From Septoria linicola (taxonomy: Eukaryota > Ascomycota > Dothideomycetes > Mycosphaerellales > Mycosphaerellaceae), in the NCBI GenBank assembly GCA_024114885.1, contig CP099419.1, positions 2,046,001 through 2,110,000 of the forward strand: a DNA stretch of 64,000 nucleotides. The letters run 5' to 3'. Below are positions 10,747 through 22,395 of the stretch, in pieces. Under the pieces are notes generated by a model that worked only from the letters and a program-made list of their open reading frames with translations, was not told the origin of the DNA and did not search any database. Positions within the stretch are counted from its first letter, which is position 1. Each line of letters starts with the position of its first letter. Both the position numbers and the translations under genes were made by a program.

Positions 10747-13028
10747 TATAAATAAGAGGTTCTAATCCTAAGGAACTATAAGGAAGTAGTAAGTAATCCT
10801 AAGTAGGGTTATCTCTAGTAAGAAGCTATTTAGAAGGAGCTAGATATACTTATAAGTAACAATACCTAGACTATAGTAGTCCTACTAAAAGATACTAACC
10901 TAGTTACCTTAAGATAGGTCTTTAATATTAAGAGAAAGCTTAGTAGAGCTATTAAAAAGTTTAAGGTAAGACTAGTTATAAGAGGGTTCTCTTAAAAGTA
11001 TAGAGTAGACTATATAGAAACTTTTACCTCTATAGTTAGGTAGGATACTCTAAGAGGATTTATAGCTATAGTCTATAAGAAGGACCTAGTTCTATACTAA
11101 GTAGATATAAACAATATATTTATAAAGAGTATCTTATATAAGGATATCTATATAATCCTACTACTAGGTATTAACCTACTAACTAGTATAGTCTTATAAG
11201 TTCTAAGGAGTCTCTATAGGCTAAAGTAAGCTATAAGAGACTAGAATTAGCTATATATATTAAAGCTAAAAGGAATAGGATTTAGATAATTAGAAGTGGA
11301 CCTATATCTTCTAATCTATAAGAAAAGGAAAGACCTAATAATCCTAATCTATATTAATAACATACCTATTACTATAGAGAGACTAGAAGATGTCCTCTAG
11401 TTTAAAGACTAACTTAGTAAGGTCTTTAAGATTAAAGATCTTAGAGAACTAGATAAGATTCTTAGAATAAGACTAACAAGAAATAGATAGTAAGGCTAGC
11501 TAAAACTTAACTAGAAGCACTATATCTAAGAGAACCTAGCTAAGATAGGAATAGGTTAAGAGACTATATTACTAACTCTTTTACTAATAGATAGCTATAA
11601 AAGTCTAAAGCCTACTAGACTAAATAATAAAAGGTATAATAAATAAGAGTACTAATCTATTATTAGAATATAGATATAGCTTATAACTATTATAAGACTA
11701 GATATTTCATTTGCCCTTAGAAGATTAAGCTTCTATATTAGTAATCTAATAGTAGGACATATAAAGGCTCTAAAGAAGCTAACTAGATACCTAAGATCAA
11801 ACCTAGACCTTAGTCTAAGATACTTAAGGAATAGTTAAGGCTTTCTTACTAGATATATAGACTCTAACTATATAATAGACAAGACTAATAGAGTCTTAAT
11901 CCTTAGATATATCTTTTTCCTTTATAGTATACTAATCTCCTAGATAAGTAAGAAGTAGAAATCTATAGCTATATCTATAATAGAAGCTAAATATATAGCT
12001 ATAGGAGTATATACAAAATAGTTATAGTTCTTTAGTACTCTTTTAAGAGAGCTTAGATACCTAGAGTTAGTAGAAGAATATTCTTACTAACTAAGGATCC
12101 TTAGTAACTAGGAAACTATTACTAGAATTAGGCTAATTTAGCTAAAAGGTAATAACTAAGCTACCCTTACTCTAGTTAAGGACTTATATATTTATAATAA
12201 GTCTAAACATATTAATATCTTATATAATACTATAAGAAAGCTCTAGTAGAACAGACTTATCTCTATAGAATATATAAATATAAAAGAGATAGTAGTAGAT
12301 AGTCTTACTAAGCTAAAGAATAGACTATAGTTTTAGGAGTTTATAAGGTAGCTCTACCTTATATAAGAGATATATAAAAGATAACTCTAAGCCTTAGAGT
12401 TAAACTAAGAGGAGTCTAAAAGAAAGATTTTAGTTACCTAACTCTTTCTTAGTTAGACTTTATAAAGTTCTAAATACCTTTACTAATATTAGACCTATTA
12501 CTAACTATAATATTACTATATAACACCTAGCTAAACTAGACACCCTCTAAGGCTAAGTACTAGTTAATATTAAAGACCTCCTCTATAGTAGCTATTATCT
12601 CCTCTACTAGTATATAGTTACTCTACTCCCTAGCTTAATATAAGATCTCTATAGCTAAGAATAGTATACTCTAAAGACTATTAGGGAACTAAGAAGCTAT
12701 ATAGAATATAACTAAGTAGGAGACTAGGCTATAAGGAATCTAGGGAGCTATTAGAATTAGCTATAAGAAAGGATAGGGGTAACTTACTAGATAGTCTATA
12801 TCCTAAATAATCTACTCCTATATAAGAGAAGAGGAAGATCTTATAGAAGGCATTTCTTTTACCTTTTTATAAGAGATAGTAGTATAGAAAGTTTGTTAGA
12901 TTAACAGTTAGTACTATCTAGTTATTAGTCTAAAAAGTAAGTACTTAATAACTAATTAAGATTAGGACTAGTATTTAAGTACTATAGATAATCTATTAAG
13001 AGATCTAACTATATAGTATAAGTAGGAG
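10742..13028 (+). mobile_element. RIP-degraded Copia retrotransposon, copy B, right part
   Basis: The plus strand reads as a Copia reverse transcriptase and RNase H with many TAG/TAA stops. Landmarks are RLVIRGF at about 10,969, DYIETFTSIVR at about 11,010, the active-site box as YINNIPI at about 11,350 (YVDD converted to YINN), the RNase H stretch SIAISIIEAKYIAI at about 11,950-12,005, and SKHINILYNTIR at about 12,203. A 3' LTR is expected after about 12,500, where the sequence becomes non-coding, but no clear direct partner was found. CpG is almost absent. Confidence 0.8.
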
Positions 13029-13309
13029 TATTAAGAATATATCCTAGATAGTTAGTCTAGATATAGACTTCTAAGTATAGTTCTAGATACCTAAGGTATC
13101 TACCTAAGGCTTAGTAAGAGATATATCTTACTTCTCTTTCTACTCCTCTTAGATAACTAACTTAATTAACTTTGTATTTAGTTCCTAGTATATTACTACT
13201 ATACTATGTATATAAGTTAGTTTAAGATTAATCCCCTATTCTTCTTTACTACGCTATACCCTCCTTAATATTATATAGTATATAATACGCTCTCTACTTT
13301 TAATAGGTA
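13029..13309 (-). repeat. Right arm of the 280-bp inverted repeat
   Basis: Reverse complement of 3,021-3,300 with scattered transitions. The outer flanks are ...TTATAA on the left and TAAAG... on the right, so a TAA duplication is possible but too short to be convincing. The two arms enclose 9.7 kb of Copia and Gypsy sequence. Confidence 0.7.
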
Positions 13310-14760
13310 AAGTAGATAAACGTAAGTATCGTAAGAGTATAGCTACGAGTCAAGCGAGTTTATCCTTAGTGTTTATAAGTATTAAGACTAAAGCTAGAAT
13401 ACGTATTAAATAAGAGAAAAGTATATAGACTATAGTAGAGTACGATAGTATAAAGCTACCTAAGATAATTAATCTTTCTAATAATAAGGCCTCTACGAGT
13501 ACTACGAGTCTAGGGATTGTATAGTAGCTCGCTCTATAACCTATAGCTACTTAGTCTATAGAGCCGGAGCTTAATAAGTAATTATAGGCTAGTCTAGCGA
13601 CTATATAACTAATAATATAGCTAACTATAGAACCTATTAAGCTAGCGGCGAAGCGATAGAAGTAGCTATAGGTAATATATACTACTAGAGAGACTAGAAG
13701 TAGTAAATAGTACTCGCTACGGACTCGTAGAGTAAATACTAGTTAAATTATAGCCTAAGAAAGATAGGATTAGAGGAATTAGTATACTAGGATAGGATAA
13801 GAGTAGATATTAGTTTTTATACTCGTAGTAACTCGTAGTTCGATTACTTATAAACTCGCTATACTAACTAGACTATAATAGGCTTAGGAATATCGTCCTT
13901 TAGCTATATAGCCTTTTATAGTTTCTATACGTCGCGAGCCTTACTACTAGCCTCTATCTTAAGCTAGTTAATCTAGCTATTAATCCCTTCTATAGTACTA
14001 TCTATCCTATTAAGCCTATTCTCTAATACCTTTATATAGGCACGGAGCTCCTCTAACTCGCTAGACTCGCTACTAGACTCGCTATCCTTATTATTACTAA
14101 CTTGTTTACTAGCCTAATAACTAGACTTAGCTATACGTATATAGTACGTACAAGGCACCCCTCCTATCTCTATCTTATACTACTCCTTAAGACCTAGACG
14201 CTTATACTATAAGTATAGTATAATAGTAGTAACGCTCTAAGTCGTCTCTATTATATAGCTAGCCTTATTAAACTTATATAGAGTATTCTTTACGACCTTC
14301 TTCTTATTCTTATCTCTACCTTCTACTTTATTAAGTAACTTCTACTATGTCGCTAGTACGTAATACTAATAGTCGGCGGTATTTAGTATAGTAGAGTAGC
14401 GTAGGTAGTTAGAGGAGTTTAAGGAATTCTATAGCCTATTTTATACTACGAGTTAGTAGCGAGTATATAGAGAGTACGAAATTGCCTATCTAGGAGTCTC
14501 TATCTCGTTAATATCTATCTCCTTAACTAGAGCCTAACTAGCTTATATAATTATACCTAGCGTCAAGCCTATACTAGTAGCGTAAAGTATACTATTAAGT
14601 ATTAGCTAAGCTAAAAGGCGTCGTAGAATACGCGCTATAACTTACTTAAGGCGATTAATACTACGAGTACTATATAAGGCCTCGTTGTCGCCTATAGTCG
14701 CTATATAAGTAGTATTTATTAAGTATAGTTAGAGCGGTAGCGAGCTAGATATTAGTATTA
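13310..14760 (-). mobile_element. Unclassified RIP-degraded repeat remnant
   Basis: AT-rich, CA/TG-poor sequence that keeps CpG, like the Gypsy element and unlike the Copia copies. A minus-strand frame from about 14,430 to 13,880 is readable apart from TAG/TAA stops. It is rich in Lys, Ser and Glu and has a heptad-like stretch (LENRLNRIDSTIEGIN) that could be a coiled coil. No transposase, integrase or reverse transcriptase motif is recognised. It ends where composition returns to normal near 14,760. Confidence 0.45.
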
Positions 14761-15303
14761 AGTGAGTCCTATTGTTATCAGCGCGATAATAGCAAGAGCG
14801 TATAACAATGGCAGGTGCGAGTGCAAGTGAACAATAAAGACAATAGAGCGTGGCCGCATGCGGAGGTTTGATATGGCGGACTGGTCAGAATGGCCCACCT
14901 TAGGGCCCAGCAGCCGAAGTTCCACTGCCGCTTGCGATGTCGCTTCCGATTGCCATGACCATAGTTCTAAGTAAATTCGCTAACATGGGCTCCTCCCAAG
15001 AGCAGCAAGACGCTGTCTACGAATGAATTCCTGTTGAGAGCGCCATTGAGACAGGCCTGTGGCATTAAGTGTGCAGTTCCCGACACCGTTCCAGCTCGTG
15101 GCATTCGCGTGGCGTAAAGTGCGCATAGAATACACTATGTCACCGGAGACAGTCGCGTCGCGTCTCCAAGCTTGAAGCTTCACTCTGAGCGCTGTGTAAA
15201 TTATTGATTGCCTGTTCTACATCTCTTACCAACTCTCCTCTACTTCACCTCGTTATGTGCAATTGACTGCTACCCCCCCATTGATTATCATTCTGCTGGC
15301 AAC
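14761..15303. other. Border of the repeat block and upstream region of the DUF4211 gene
   Basis: CA and TG dinucleotides reappear within a few dozen bases of 14,760, marking the edge of RIP-affected DNA. No gene, tRNA or clear promoter element is seen before the ATG at 15,304. A pyrimidine-rich stretch lies just upstream of that ATG. Confidence 0.5.
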
Positions 15304-17419
15304 ATGCCTCGGACCAAGTCCTCGCGCAAGCGACAGAGCCGACTGGAATTTACGCCGTTGCCCTCATCCTCGCCTTCCGCGAAGAGCTACCACAAACAGA
15401 TCCAAGATCGAGCTGCTGCAGTCACTATTCAAGGCTCGCCCGCCTCAAAGAAACGCCCGAGCCAACACCTAAGCGACGACGAAGATGCGCTGTTACCAAC
15501 GCCCGCCGCCACGACAAATGAAGAACCAATCGAAGTCAGCGACGACGAGCCTGTGCGTTCGACTCAGCGACGACGCCATGGCTCTTCACCAGAGCAGCAG
15601 CAGCGGCGGCCATCAACGCGCAAGTCACGGTCGAAACAGCAGCGGTTGGAGTTCAGCAATGCTAGGGACGCTGACACATTCGATTCGCCGATAAGGCTTG
15701 CTTCTGCTTCTCGACTCATGCCGTCCGGCAAAGGTGTCTTCTCTTCAGCTGGTCCGCCGAAAATGGTCGACCTCTCCAGCGATTCCGACTCCGACTCCGA
15801 TCTGCCATCTGCGCGAAAGATAGTGGCACGATCGAAGCAGGAGCAGCAAAGCAGAGGTGGAAAGAAGAAAGAGAAGGAGAAGCGTGTTACGAGGAGTTCC
15901 CAGCGGCCAGTGTTATTATCAGACAGTGAACAGGAGGGCATTGTCGTGGCTAGAGCACGAATGAACCGAGTCATAAGCGACGACGAAGACAGTGGCGAAG
16001 ACATGCCGACCACACAACCCACGCTGCGTCACAAGCGAAAACGCAGGTCATCTGTGGATAGCTTCATTAGTGACTCGCCCCCTTCTGCTCCGGACAGTGA
16101 TGATGATGTGATCGAAGTGCGGAAGCCTGCCCGGAAGCGGAAGCGTCGAGCAAGCGAAGGAGGTACAAGCGAAGAAGACAGCCATGTCCAGGGCAGTGTG
16201 AGAACACCTGGTCGACGACTGACGAAACGATCGCGGCAGCTCTCGCAGCGCGAGAAAGACGATCTCGCTGAAGACCTCGCCGAACTAGGGTCTAGCGATG
16301 CCCCATCTTCGCCCCAGCCACCTCGCAGTACCCAATCTGCTGAGAAGAACGCCAGGCAGAAAGCGCTAGAGAGGTTGAAGCGGAAGCGTGGAACACCTTT
16401 AGACCATGTTGAAGAAGCAGACGAAGAGGATGAGGAACAAGCAGACGAGGATCTTGACGATGACCACGAACTGAACGAGGACAGTGAGGTGGCGGAAGTT
16501 GCGGCTCCGATGAGCAGTCGGCAGATGTTCCAGCCCGACGAAGAGGATGAAGATTTCTTGGTGGATGAGGATGATGACGACCCACTGGGCATACCTGAAG
16601 GCGTCCCACTGGAGTTCACTCGCTATGCTTCCATGAAAGGTCGAGAGCTTTTCAAGTTTGCCATTTTGTGGATGGTGCAAAAGAAGATCAATCCAGCATT
16701 CGACATGAACGCCGACATCTACAACTTGACGTTTAGAAAGCTGGACGACGAGGTGAGAGGGCTGGCTGGATCGAAATTCACCTCTTCCGCATGGACACCT
16801 GAGTTCACCATCGCTTTGCAAGCTCGACCCGACATAGCTTACAGCAGGTCTCCTATAGCACTTCGAGATAAGTGTGACGCTTGTAACCGCTCGCAACACC
16901 CAGCAACCTATGAGGCTCAATTTCAGAAGAAGCCATACGATCCAAGGACCCTAGACGATGTCGACAACGACGATGACGACGATGAAGACGACTCAGAGCA
17001 GTCGTCTAACGAAGATGCTGGCGACAAACCAGACTACGATGCTCAGGGGCGTAAGATCCTTCCTGAGAATACAATGTTCTACGTCGGCAAGTTCTGCATG
17101 GCGAACGCCATAACAGGTAGGCATACTTATTCCCCGCACGAACACAAACTGACACTTCACAGCTCACGCCCTGAACCACTGGAAATATCAGCTGTACGGA
17201 GTTGTGGTTGCATGGCTCAAAAAGGCAGGCTATCTGAAGCCAGACAAGATCGTACAACGCGATAAGTTGTCCACGAGAAAGAGAGGTAAGCAGGCACACA
17301 AGATTCTGGCGCGTATTGAGAATGAGGGGGAGCTCAAGTCACTGTGGAAAACATTCAGGGATTCGATTGATGCCGCGAGAGACAGCAAGCAAGGGCGCTA
17401 TGCTGTCGAATCACCATAA
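15304..17419 (+). CDS. DUF4211 domain protein, probably nuclear
   Basis: Two exons, 15,304-17,116 and 17,163-17,419, are joined across a 46-bp GT-AG intron and give about 689 residues. The open frame extends upstream of 15,304 but has no ATG there. The first 420 residues are low-complexity, rich in Ser, Arg, Lys and acidic runs, with nuclear-localisation-like clusters (RKRKRR). The C-terminal third is the DUF4211 region: EDEDFLVDEDDDDPLGIPEG, then FTRYASMKGRELFKFAILWMVQ, a C-x2-C pair (CDACNRSQHPATYE), and after the intron HALNHWKYQLYGVV. Fungal DUF4211 proteins are uncharacterised and thought to be nuclear. Two short repeats, RQSRLEFTPL and KQQRLEFSNA, resemble PCNA-interaction motifs but lack the usual spacing. 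The gene is the first one beyond the heterochromatin-like repeat block. Confidence 0.88.
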
Positions 17420-17679
17420 AGCCACATTGTCGACACTTTCCCTTTCCACACGCCGCGTAGCAGGAACCATTCGCAAAGACCAAGTCTTTAGAAGCATCAA
17501 TTTTGGTAGATGGAACGCTGGTTGCGACTTGGGGCATCGGTGACATCTGTGCACGCTCGTCAGACCTGCGCTCTTAGACAATTCCATAGGTGTAGGAAAG
17601 GAGGCTCTCAAGATTGGAGACATAACTGGGGCCACCAGCCGGAGCATAGCACCGTATCGAGCACAATCACTGCTGACCT

Positions 17680-20308
17680 CTACTGTTTGTCCAACTCTAA
17701 ATCATCAAAGTATGCTTGGTTACTTGGCTCATGTCCCAAGAAGTCCGTCAAGATCTCGACAAAGTCTTTGCTGCCACCAGGCTCCAGGACAAGCTCCCGA
17801 AATCGACCTCCTTGCTCCCGATTGAAAGGACTACCCTTGAAGGCTGTATAGAATAAGTCCTTGCAGTACACTCTGCTCCAGTGATACGAATAGTACCCAG
17901 CTTCGTATCCTGTCATGGTGTGAGTGAAAGAGGCCGACTCCGGATGACCCCATTTGTAGCCTTGACCCTGTGCTTCTGGCCCTTTCACGCCAGTGATGTT
18001 GACGTTAAGTAAATTGAATAGCTCTGTAGTGTCGATCTTCTCTGCGTCTTCATGAGTAGCCGGCTCGTGCAGCCTCAGGTCGAAAGTGGACAGGAAGATC
18101 TGGCCCAGCTCGCCATTGCTACTGTATGCATTACGGGAGTTGCGTATCTCGGCAATTATGTCATCCGGCATTTTCTCAGGTGGCTGCACGACATCAGTTG
18201 CGTTTTGTTGTTCTATCCAGGCCGCCTTGGAATCGTCAGACAGGTAGGACCAATGCTTGCTGAAGCGTTTGAGAACTTCCGGCTCGAAGGCAAAGTTTTC
18301 CATCAATTGGCTAGGCGCTTCGAAGAAGTCTGGCGGACAACCATTGAAGCCGTGGAAGCGTTGGTAGGCGACTTGCGAGGTTAAATGGTGCATCGCGTGG
18401 CCGAGCTCGTGGAGGATGGTCTGCACTTCACCTCTGTAAAGAAGCGAAGGATTATCCGAGGTGGACTTCTTGAAATTGGTTACCATTACGCATGATGGAA
18501 AGTGCCGACTTCCATCCTCTTTGGAGAAGCCGTTCTCGATGGGGACCGTGTAGGCACCGCCAGGTTTGCCGTCTCTTCGGTACATCTGCAGATGCGTTAG
18601 GCAACAAGCGACGTGAAAGGCATGCCGCCCATGTAAGAGGACTTGGGCCGATGGAACTTACGTCGAGGTACAGGTATCCAACGAAGTCTTCGTCGCTCCG
18701 TTTGCGGTGCGGCGACCACGCTTCGTCGTTCCAAACGGAATATAATTCAACATCAGGAGCATAGACGAGATCCTCAGCTTTTCCAGTAGCAGAAAGCTCG
18801 TTACCGTCCTTTTCCTCAATCTTCACGAATTGAAGATGGAAAAGCTCTGCATAAAGATCCAAGATTGCACGCATGGTGGGCTCGGACGGAAAGTATTCTT
18901 TTATCTTTTCGTTGCTGAGATCTGCACATTTGTCAGGACACAGTCCGTGTAGTGTCGTCGTGTGGCCTGCGCTTATTTGAACTTACTGTACTCGCGCTCG
19001 TTCGAAAGTATACTGTAGTATCCGAAGTCCCATAGGAAAATAGGGTCCGGTGTGCCAGTCTCTGATTCCTTGAGTTCTTTCAGGTGGTCGATCCTCCTTT
19101 CCACCGTTGACTTGACCCTTGCCTGCGTGTCATCTAGCAGCTTGTGTACGGCTTCTGGAGTCTTTGCCATGTTCTCTTGGATTCTATGTGTGGCAAAGTT
19201 CGGCGCACCCTGTAGCCGGGCGCTTTCATCGCGGAGCACCACAGCTTTCTTTAATCTGCCGACATTCTCGGGCGTCCTATTGGCCCTGGAAATGAATACT
19301 GTCCGTCGTGTGGTCTCATTCACACAATAATTCAGCACCGCGCTGGTGTCTGAAGCACTTTGCAATGGGCTATCGATTGTCCCGATGTCAGTGATGATCT
19401 CATGCTGGGATTTGCGCAGGTCTTGGATCAATCTATGGCTAGGCCGCCTCAAGCGGTGGCAGTGAAGGATCTACTTACAGCTTCAGCTTTCCTTCATTTT
19501 CACCTGTTCCCTTGTCGAGAGTGCTGAGGGTGTCTTCTTTGGTGCCATTGAGCTCCTCTCGCGTGAACCAAAGAGTTGTATTGTCATCGGTGTTCGCTTG
19601 CATATACTCGTTGGCGACTACAATCAGCTCTTTGGTGATATCCTGATAGCGGTCGCGCTCCTTTCCTTTTGGAACAGCTAGACCAGCGTCTTGGAAGTTC
19701 TTCCAGAGCGTATACAACAACTTTTGGTCCTCCGTGTTGAGCTCAGTGTCGTTCGCTTGTGTGTAATATGTCCTGTTGATGCGCGCAAAATAGTCTTCAC
19801 TAAGATATGTCTTCTGAGTGATATCGCTGAGGTTGGAGGCGAGCTCTGAGGATTTAGTCTGCAGCTCTCGCTTCGATGACAAATACGCATAAAAATCAGG
19901 AAGACCGGATTTGACGGAAGCCTCATTCTCATGGTGTATGTACGGAAGCACAGAGTTCTTGAATGTGGCTTCCTCGGGCTTCACGTTCTTGATGATGTCC
20001 TGCACAACCGCATTCTCCTTCTCACCATAGTCTGCCAACATCTTCTTCAAAGATTCCGGCGTGTCGGTGTAAACACGAGGAGCCTGTGGTGGCTTTCTGA
20101 CATCCGAACCAAGAGTACTAGATCTACTATTCGCGACCAATGTTCGACGATCATGTCTGGTCCAGAGTATCTGTGACCCAAGCTCTATGTCCGCTGGCGT
20201 CGTCCCACTGGAGCAATACAAGAGCAGTAGTGTTAGCGCGAGAATTGATCCTGCCAGATAATGAAGTTGCAGTGCCCACAAGTCCTTTGGCGGCAATTTA
20301 GTATGCAT
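17680..20308 (-). CDS. M3-family oligopeptidase (thimet oligopeptidase/MepB-like), possibly membrane-anchored
   Basis: Exons on the minus strand are 20,308-19,479, 19,342-18,987, 18,921-18,662 and 18,585-17,680, giving about 783 residues. The zinc site HELGHAMHH is intact (HExxH), with the downstream SQLMENFAFEP helix supplying the third ligand. LWDFGYYS and GYEAGYYSYHWS are further M3 landmarks. M3 enzymes cut short peptides. The N-terminus carries a hydrophobic segment at about residues 14-32 (YLAGSILALTLLLLYC), unusual for a family that is mostly cytosolic or mitochondrial. The acceptor of intron 1 is uncertain: in-frame AGs also occur near 19,427-19,435, and the chosen model lacks part of the F-K-Y-P-D stretch usual here. 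Introns 2 and 3 are secure. Confidence 0.88.
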
Positions 20309-20904
20309 GTTGCCTTGTGTGAATTGTCAGTGCAGTACACACAAACGGTATGTTCTGTCTTCTGGAAAGACGCGCTCTAGTTGCAGCTCTCTTCATCCAA
20401 GAGAAGAAAAACCCATGCAGCGGCCGAGTGCCATGGGGAAGACGTGCTTGCAGGCTGGTTCAATGACCTGAGCCAGCTCGATGCTTCTTCCTGGAAGATG
20501 CAAGGGTGCAGCATCATCTTGAGTGGACAATCACATTTTCGGGGCCGAAGTAACGAGGATATAGCTTGTCGTTGATACCATGAAGCTGCCACATACAGCC
20601 CGGGCTATGATAATTTCAGTCCGCAACCTGTGATCTCTGGCTCCGTGCGCAAATGCATCGCTGATCGTGCTTTACTGCACCTGAGCAGAATCGCCAAGAG
20701 TCTCGGCACAAGATCACGATATCACGAGTGGAGCGTTGTGCATGGTAAGGTCAGATGTTGTAGATGAGCCTGCTGGGGTTGATGGAGGTCGGGGCCAAGC
20801 ATGGGCTTTAGTACTTCTATCGAACATCGTATGCCGGAGTTGTTTTCGTGCTTGTCTTTCTCGTTCAGTCACTTTGCGACCAATTCCACAGTTGATACAC
20901 CATC
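20309..20904. other. Intergenic region between divergent genes
   Basis: About 600 bases separate the divergently transcribed M3 peptidase and F-box-like genes. It presumably carries both promoters. Short open frames here are not supported by composition or known motifs. Confidence 0.5.
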
Positions 20905-22047
20905 ATGCTGTCCGCCATTTCGAGGTTGATCTTCGGCCAGCGATCTGCCAAACGTCGACGTGGTGACAGCGACAGCAACGTCGAACCTCCGGCGAAACGT
21001 AGCAAGACTATAAGGCAGATTTCCCTCAAAGATCTGCCGCTAGAGCTACGTGAGGAGATATATCGCTGCCTACTGGACGACACAATCGATAGACCGCAAC
21101 ATCCGTATTGTAAGTTTCCAGGCTCGGACGGTCATGCTCAATTCAACGACTATCTGGCCATGCGCTTGGTCGATCGTGACACGAGCTTTGAGATGAAGAA
21201 CATTTGGGAAAAAGAATTTGCTTCGCGAGCAGTTTTCTACCTCGAAGATGCGCCCGCACTGTACAGGCTACGTGCCATGGCCGATCGCATACCGTATCTG
21301 GCTGAAACAGCGCGCTTTTGCTTGCGATGTAGGAGTGATGACCCGGCATGTCCCGGCGAGCGCGACAGAATCAACGAAGATATTGCCATGCTGATCGAGG
21401 ATCAGCCGGGCAGGAAGGAGGAATGGGACGACGAGCCGGGCTTGCTCAATGAGGTTCTGTACGAAGACAACGATGAGCTGTTCTTCCACACGAACGACGA
21501 TCCCTGGGATGCTGAAGCGCATGGGTTCCAGATCGTTGATCATGAGGCTTGCGAGCTTGGGAGAAGACTCGGCATTACACAATACAAAGAGGTTATATAC
21601 CCAGTCATTCAAAACTCGATACAAATGCGAGGCTTCTCGTGGCAGCTCGAATTTGCAATTTGGCACCAGGGCCACAGCGAGATCGACAAAGAAACGTTGG
21701 GTTGCACTTATCTTGAAGGTAGGATATGTGACGTTAGCTTTCGCGGATACTCGCCGAGACGTTGTGCAAAGCATCTGATTCACCATCAATGGGAGTTGAA
21801 GCAAATGAACAGTGAAACCTGCGGGAAAGACTATGATGAGTACCGAGAGTGGCTACGGAGTGTTGACTCCTGGCCAGAAGTAGCACGGGATCTCGGACCA
21901 GATTGGCCAGATTGGGAGCTTCACGCACGCATCTCTGATGAAGAGAGCATAGGCACTTCGGACGAGGACGACTCTGAGAACAGCTGGCAGGGTCTGGATG
22001 AGCTTGACGAGTCGGAGGGAGACGAAAGCAGTGAGGAGTCGGAATGA
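20905..22047 (+). CDS. F-box-like protein of unknown function
   Basis: A single exon encodes 380 residues. A basic, nuclear-localisation-like N-terminus (AKRRRGDSD, PPAKRSK) precedes ISLKDLPLELREEIYRCLLD at about residues 38-57, the L-P-x-E-L-R-x-x-I-Y core seen in fungal F-box and 2EXR-type proteins. Fungal F-box proteins usually act as substrate receptors of SCF ubiquitin ligases, but the domain here is short and the role is inference. The last 45 residues are strongly acidic (SDEDDSE, DESEGDESSEESE). No other domain is recognised. Confidence 0.72.
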   Translation: MLSAISRLIFGQRSAKRRRGDSDSNVEPPAKRSKTIRQISLKDLPLELREEIYRCLLDDTIDRPQHPYCKFPGSDGHAQFNDYLAMRLVDRDTSFEMKNIWEKEFASRAVFYLEDAPALYRLRAMADRIPYLAETARFCLRCRSDDPACPGERDRINEDIAMLIEDQPGRKEEWDDEPGLLNEVLYEDNDELFFHTNDDPWDAEAHGFQIVDHEACELGRRLGITQYKEVIYPVIQNSIQMRGFSWQLEFAIWHQGHSEIDKETLGCTYLEGRICDVSFRGYSPRRCAKHLIHHQWELKQMNSETCGKDYDEYREWLRSVDSWPEVARDLGPDWPDWELHARISDEESIGTSDEDDSENSWQGLDELDESEGDESSEESE

Positions 22048-22395
22048 TCGTGCAACGAAGGTCGCGGCCGTTAGTTGATATTCGCCATTGCGAATGCGTT
22101 GCTTCGCTCTGGCGCAGCCTCAATACCATTTCCTTCCAACACCATCTAACCCACTAGCTACCGCCATTGCTCTATTGCTTCCCCGGGTCGTTACCCTTGT
22201 TCCGCGATTCTTGCGCCCTGGATTGCTGCCAGCGAAGCGTCGACGATGATATGTGGGACAAGTGTCTGCCTGCTATTATTCAAAGAGGAGCCGTCGCCAC
22301 GATGTCGGCGTTCTACGCTCTACAGCTGACTCTTGGCGCCTTTGACTCCGACGCCACTCCCGGTTCAGGGATGTGAGAGACATCAACACTTCAAC
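22048..22395. other. Intergenic/5' untranslated region
   Basis: About 350 bases between two tandem genes. It holds pyrimidine-rich sequence and no convincing ORF. Confidence 0.5.

Noticed and set aside
15208..15303. Upstream extension of the DUF4211 frame
   Set aside because: It begins at TTG, not ATG; the first ATG in frame is 15,304.
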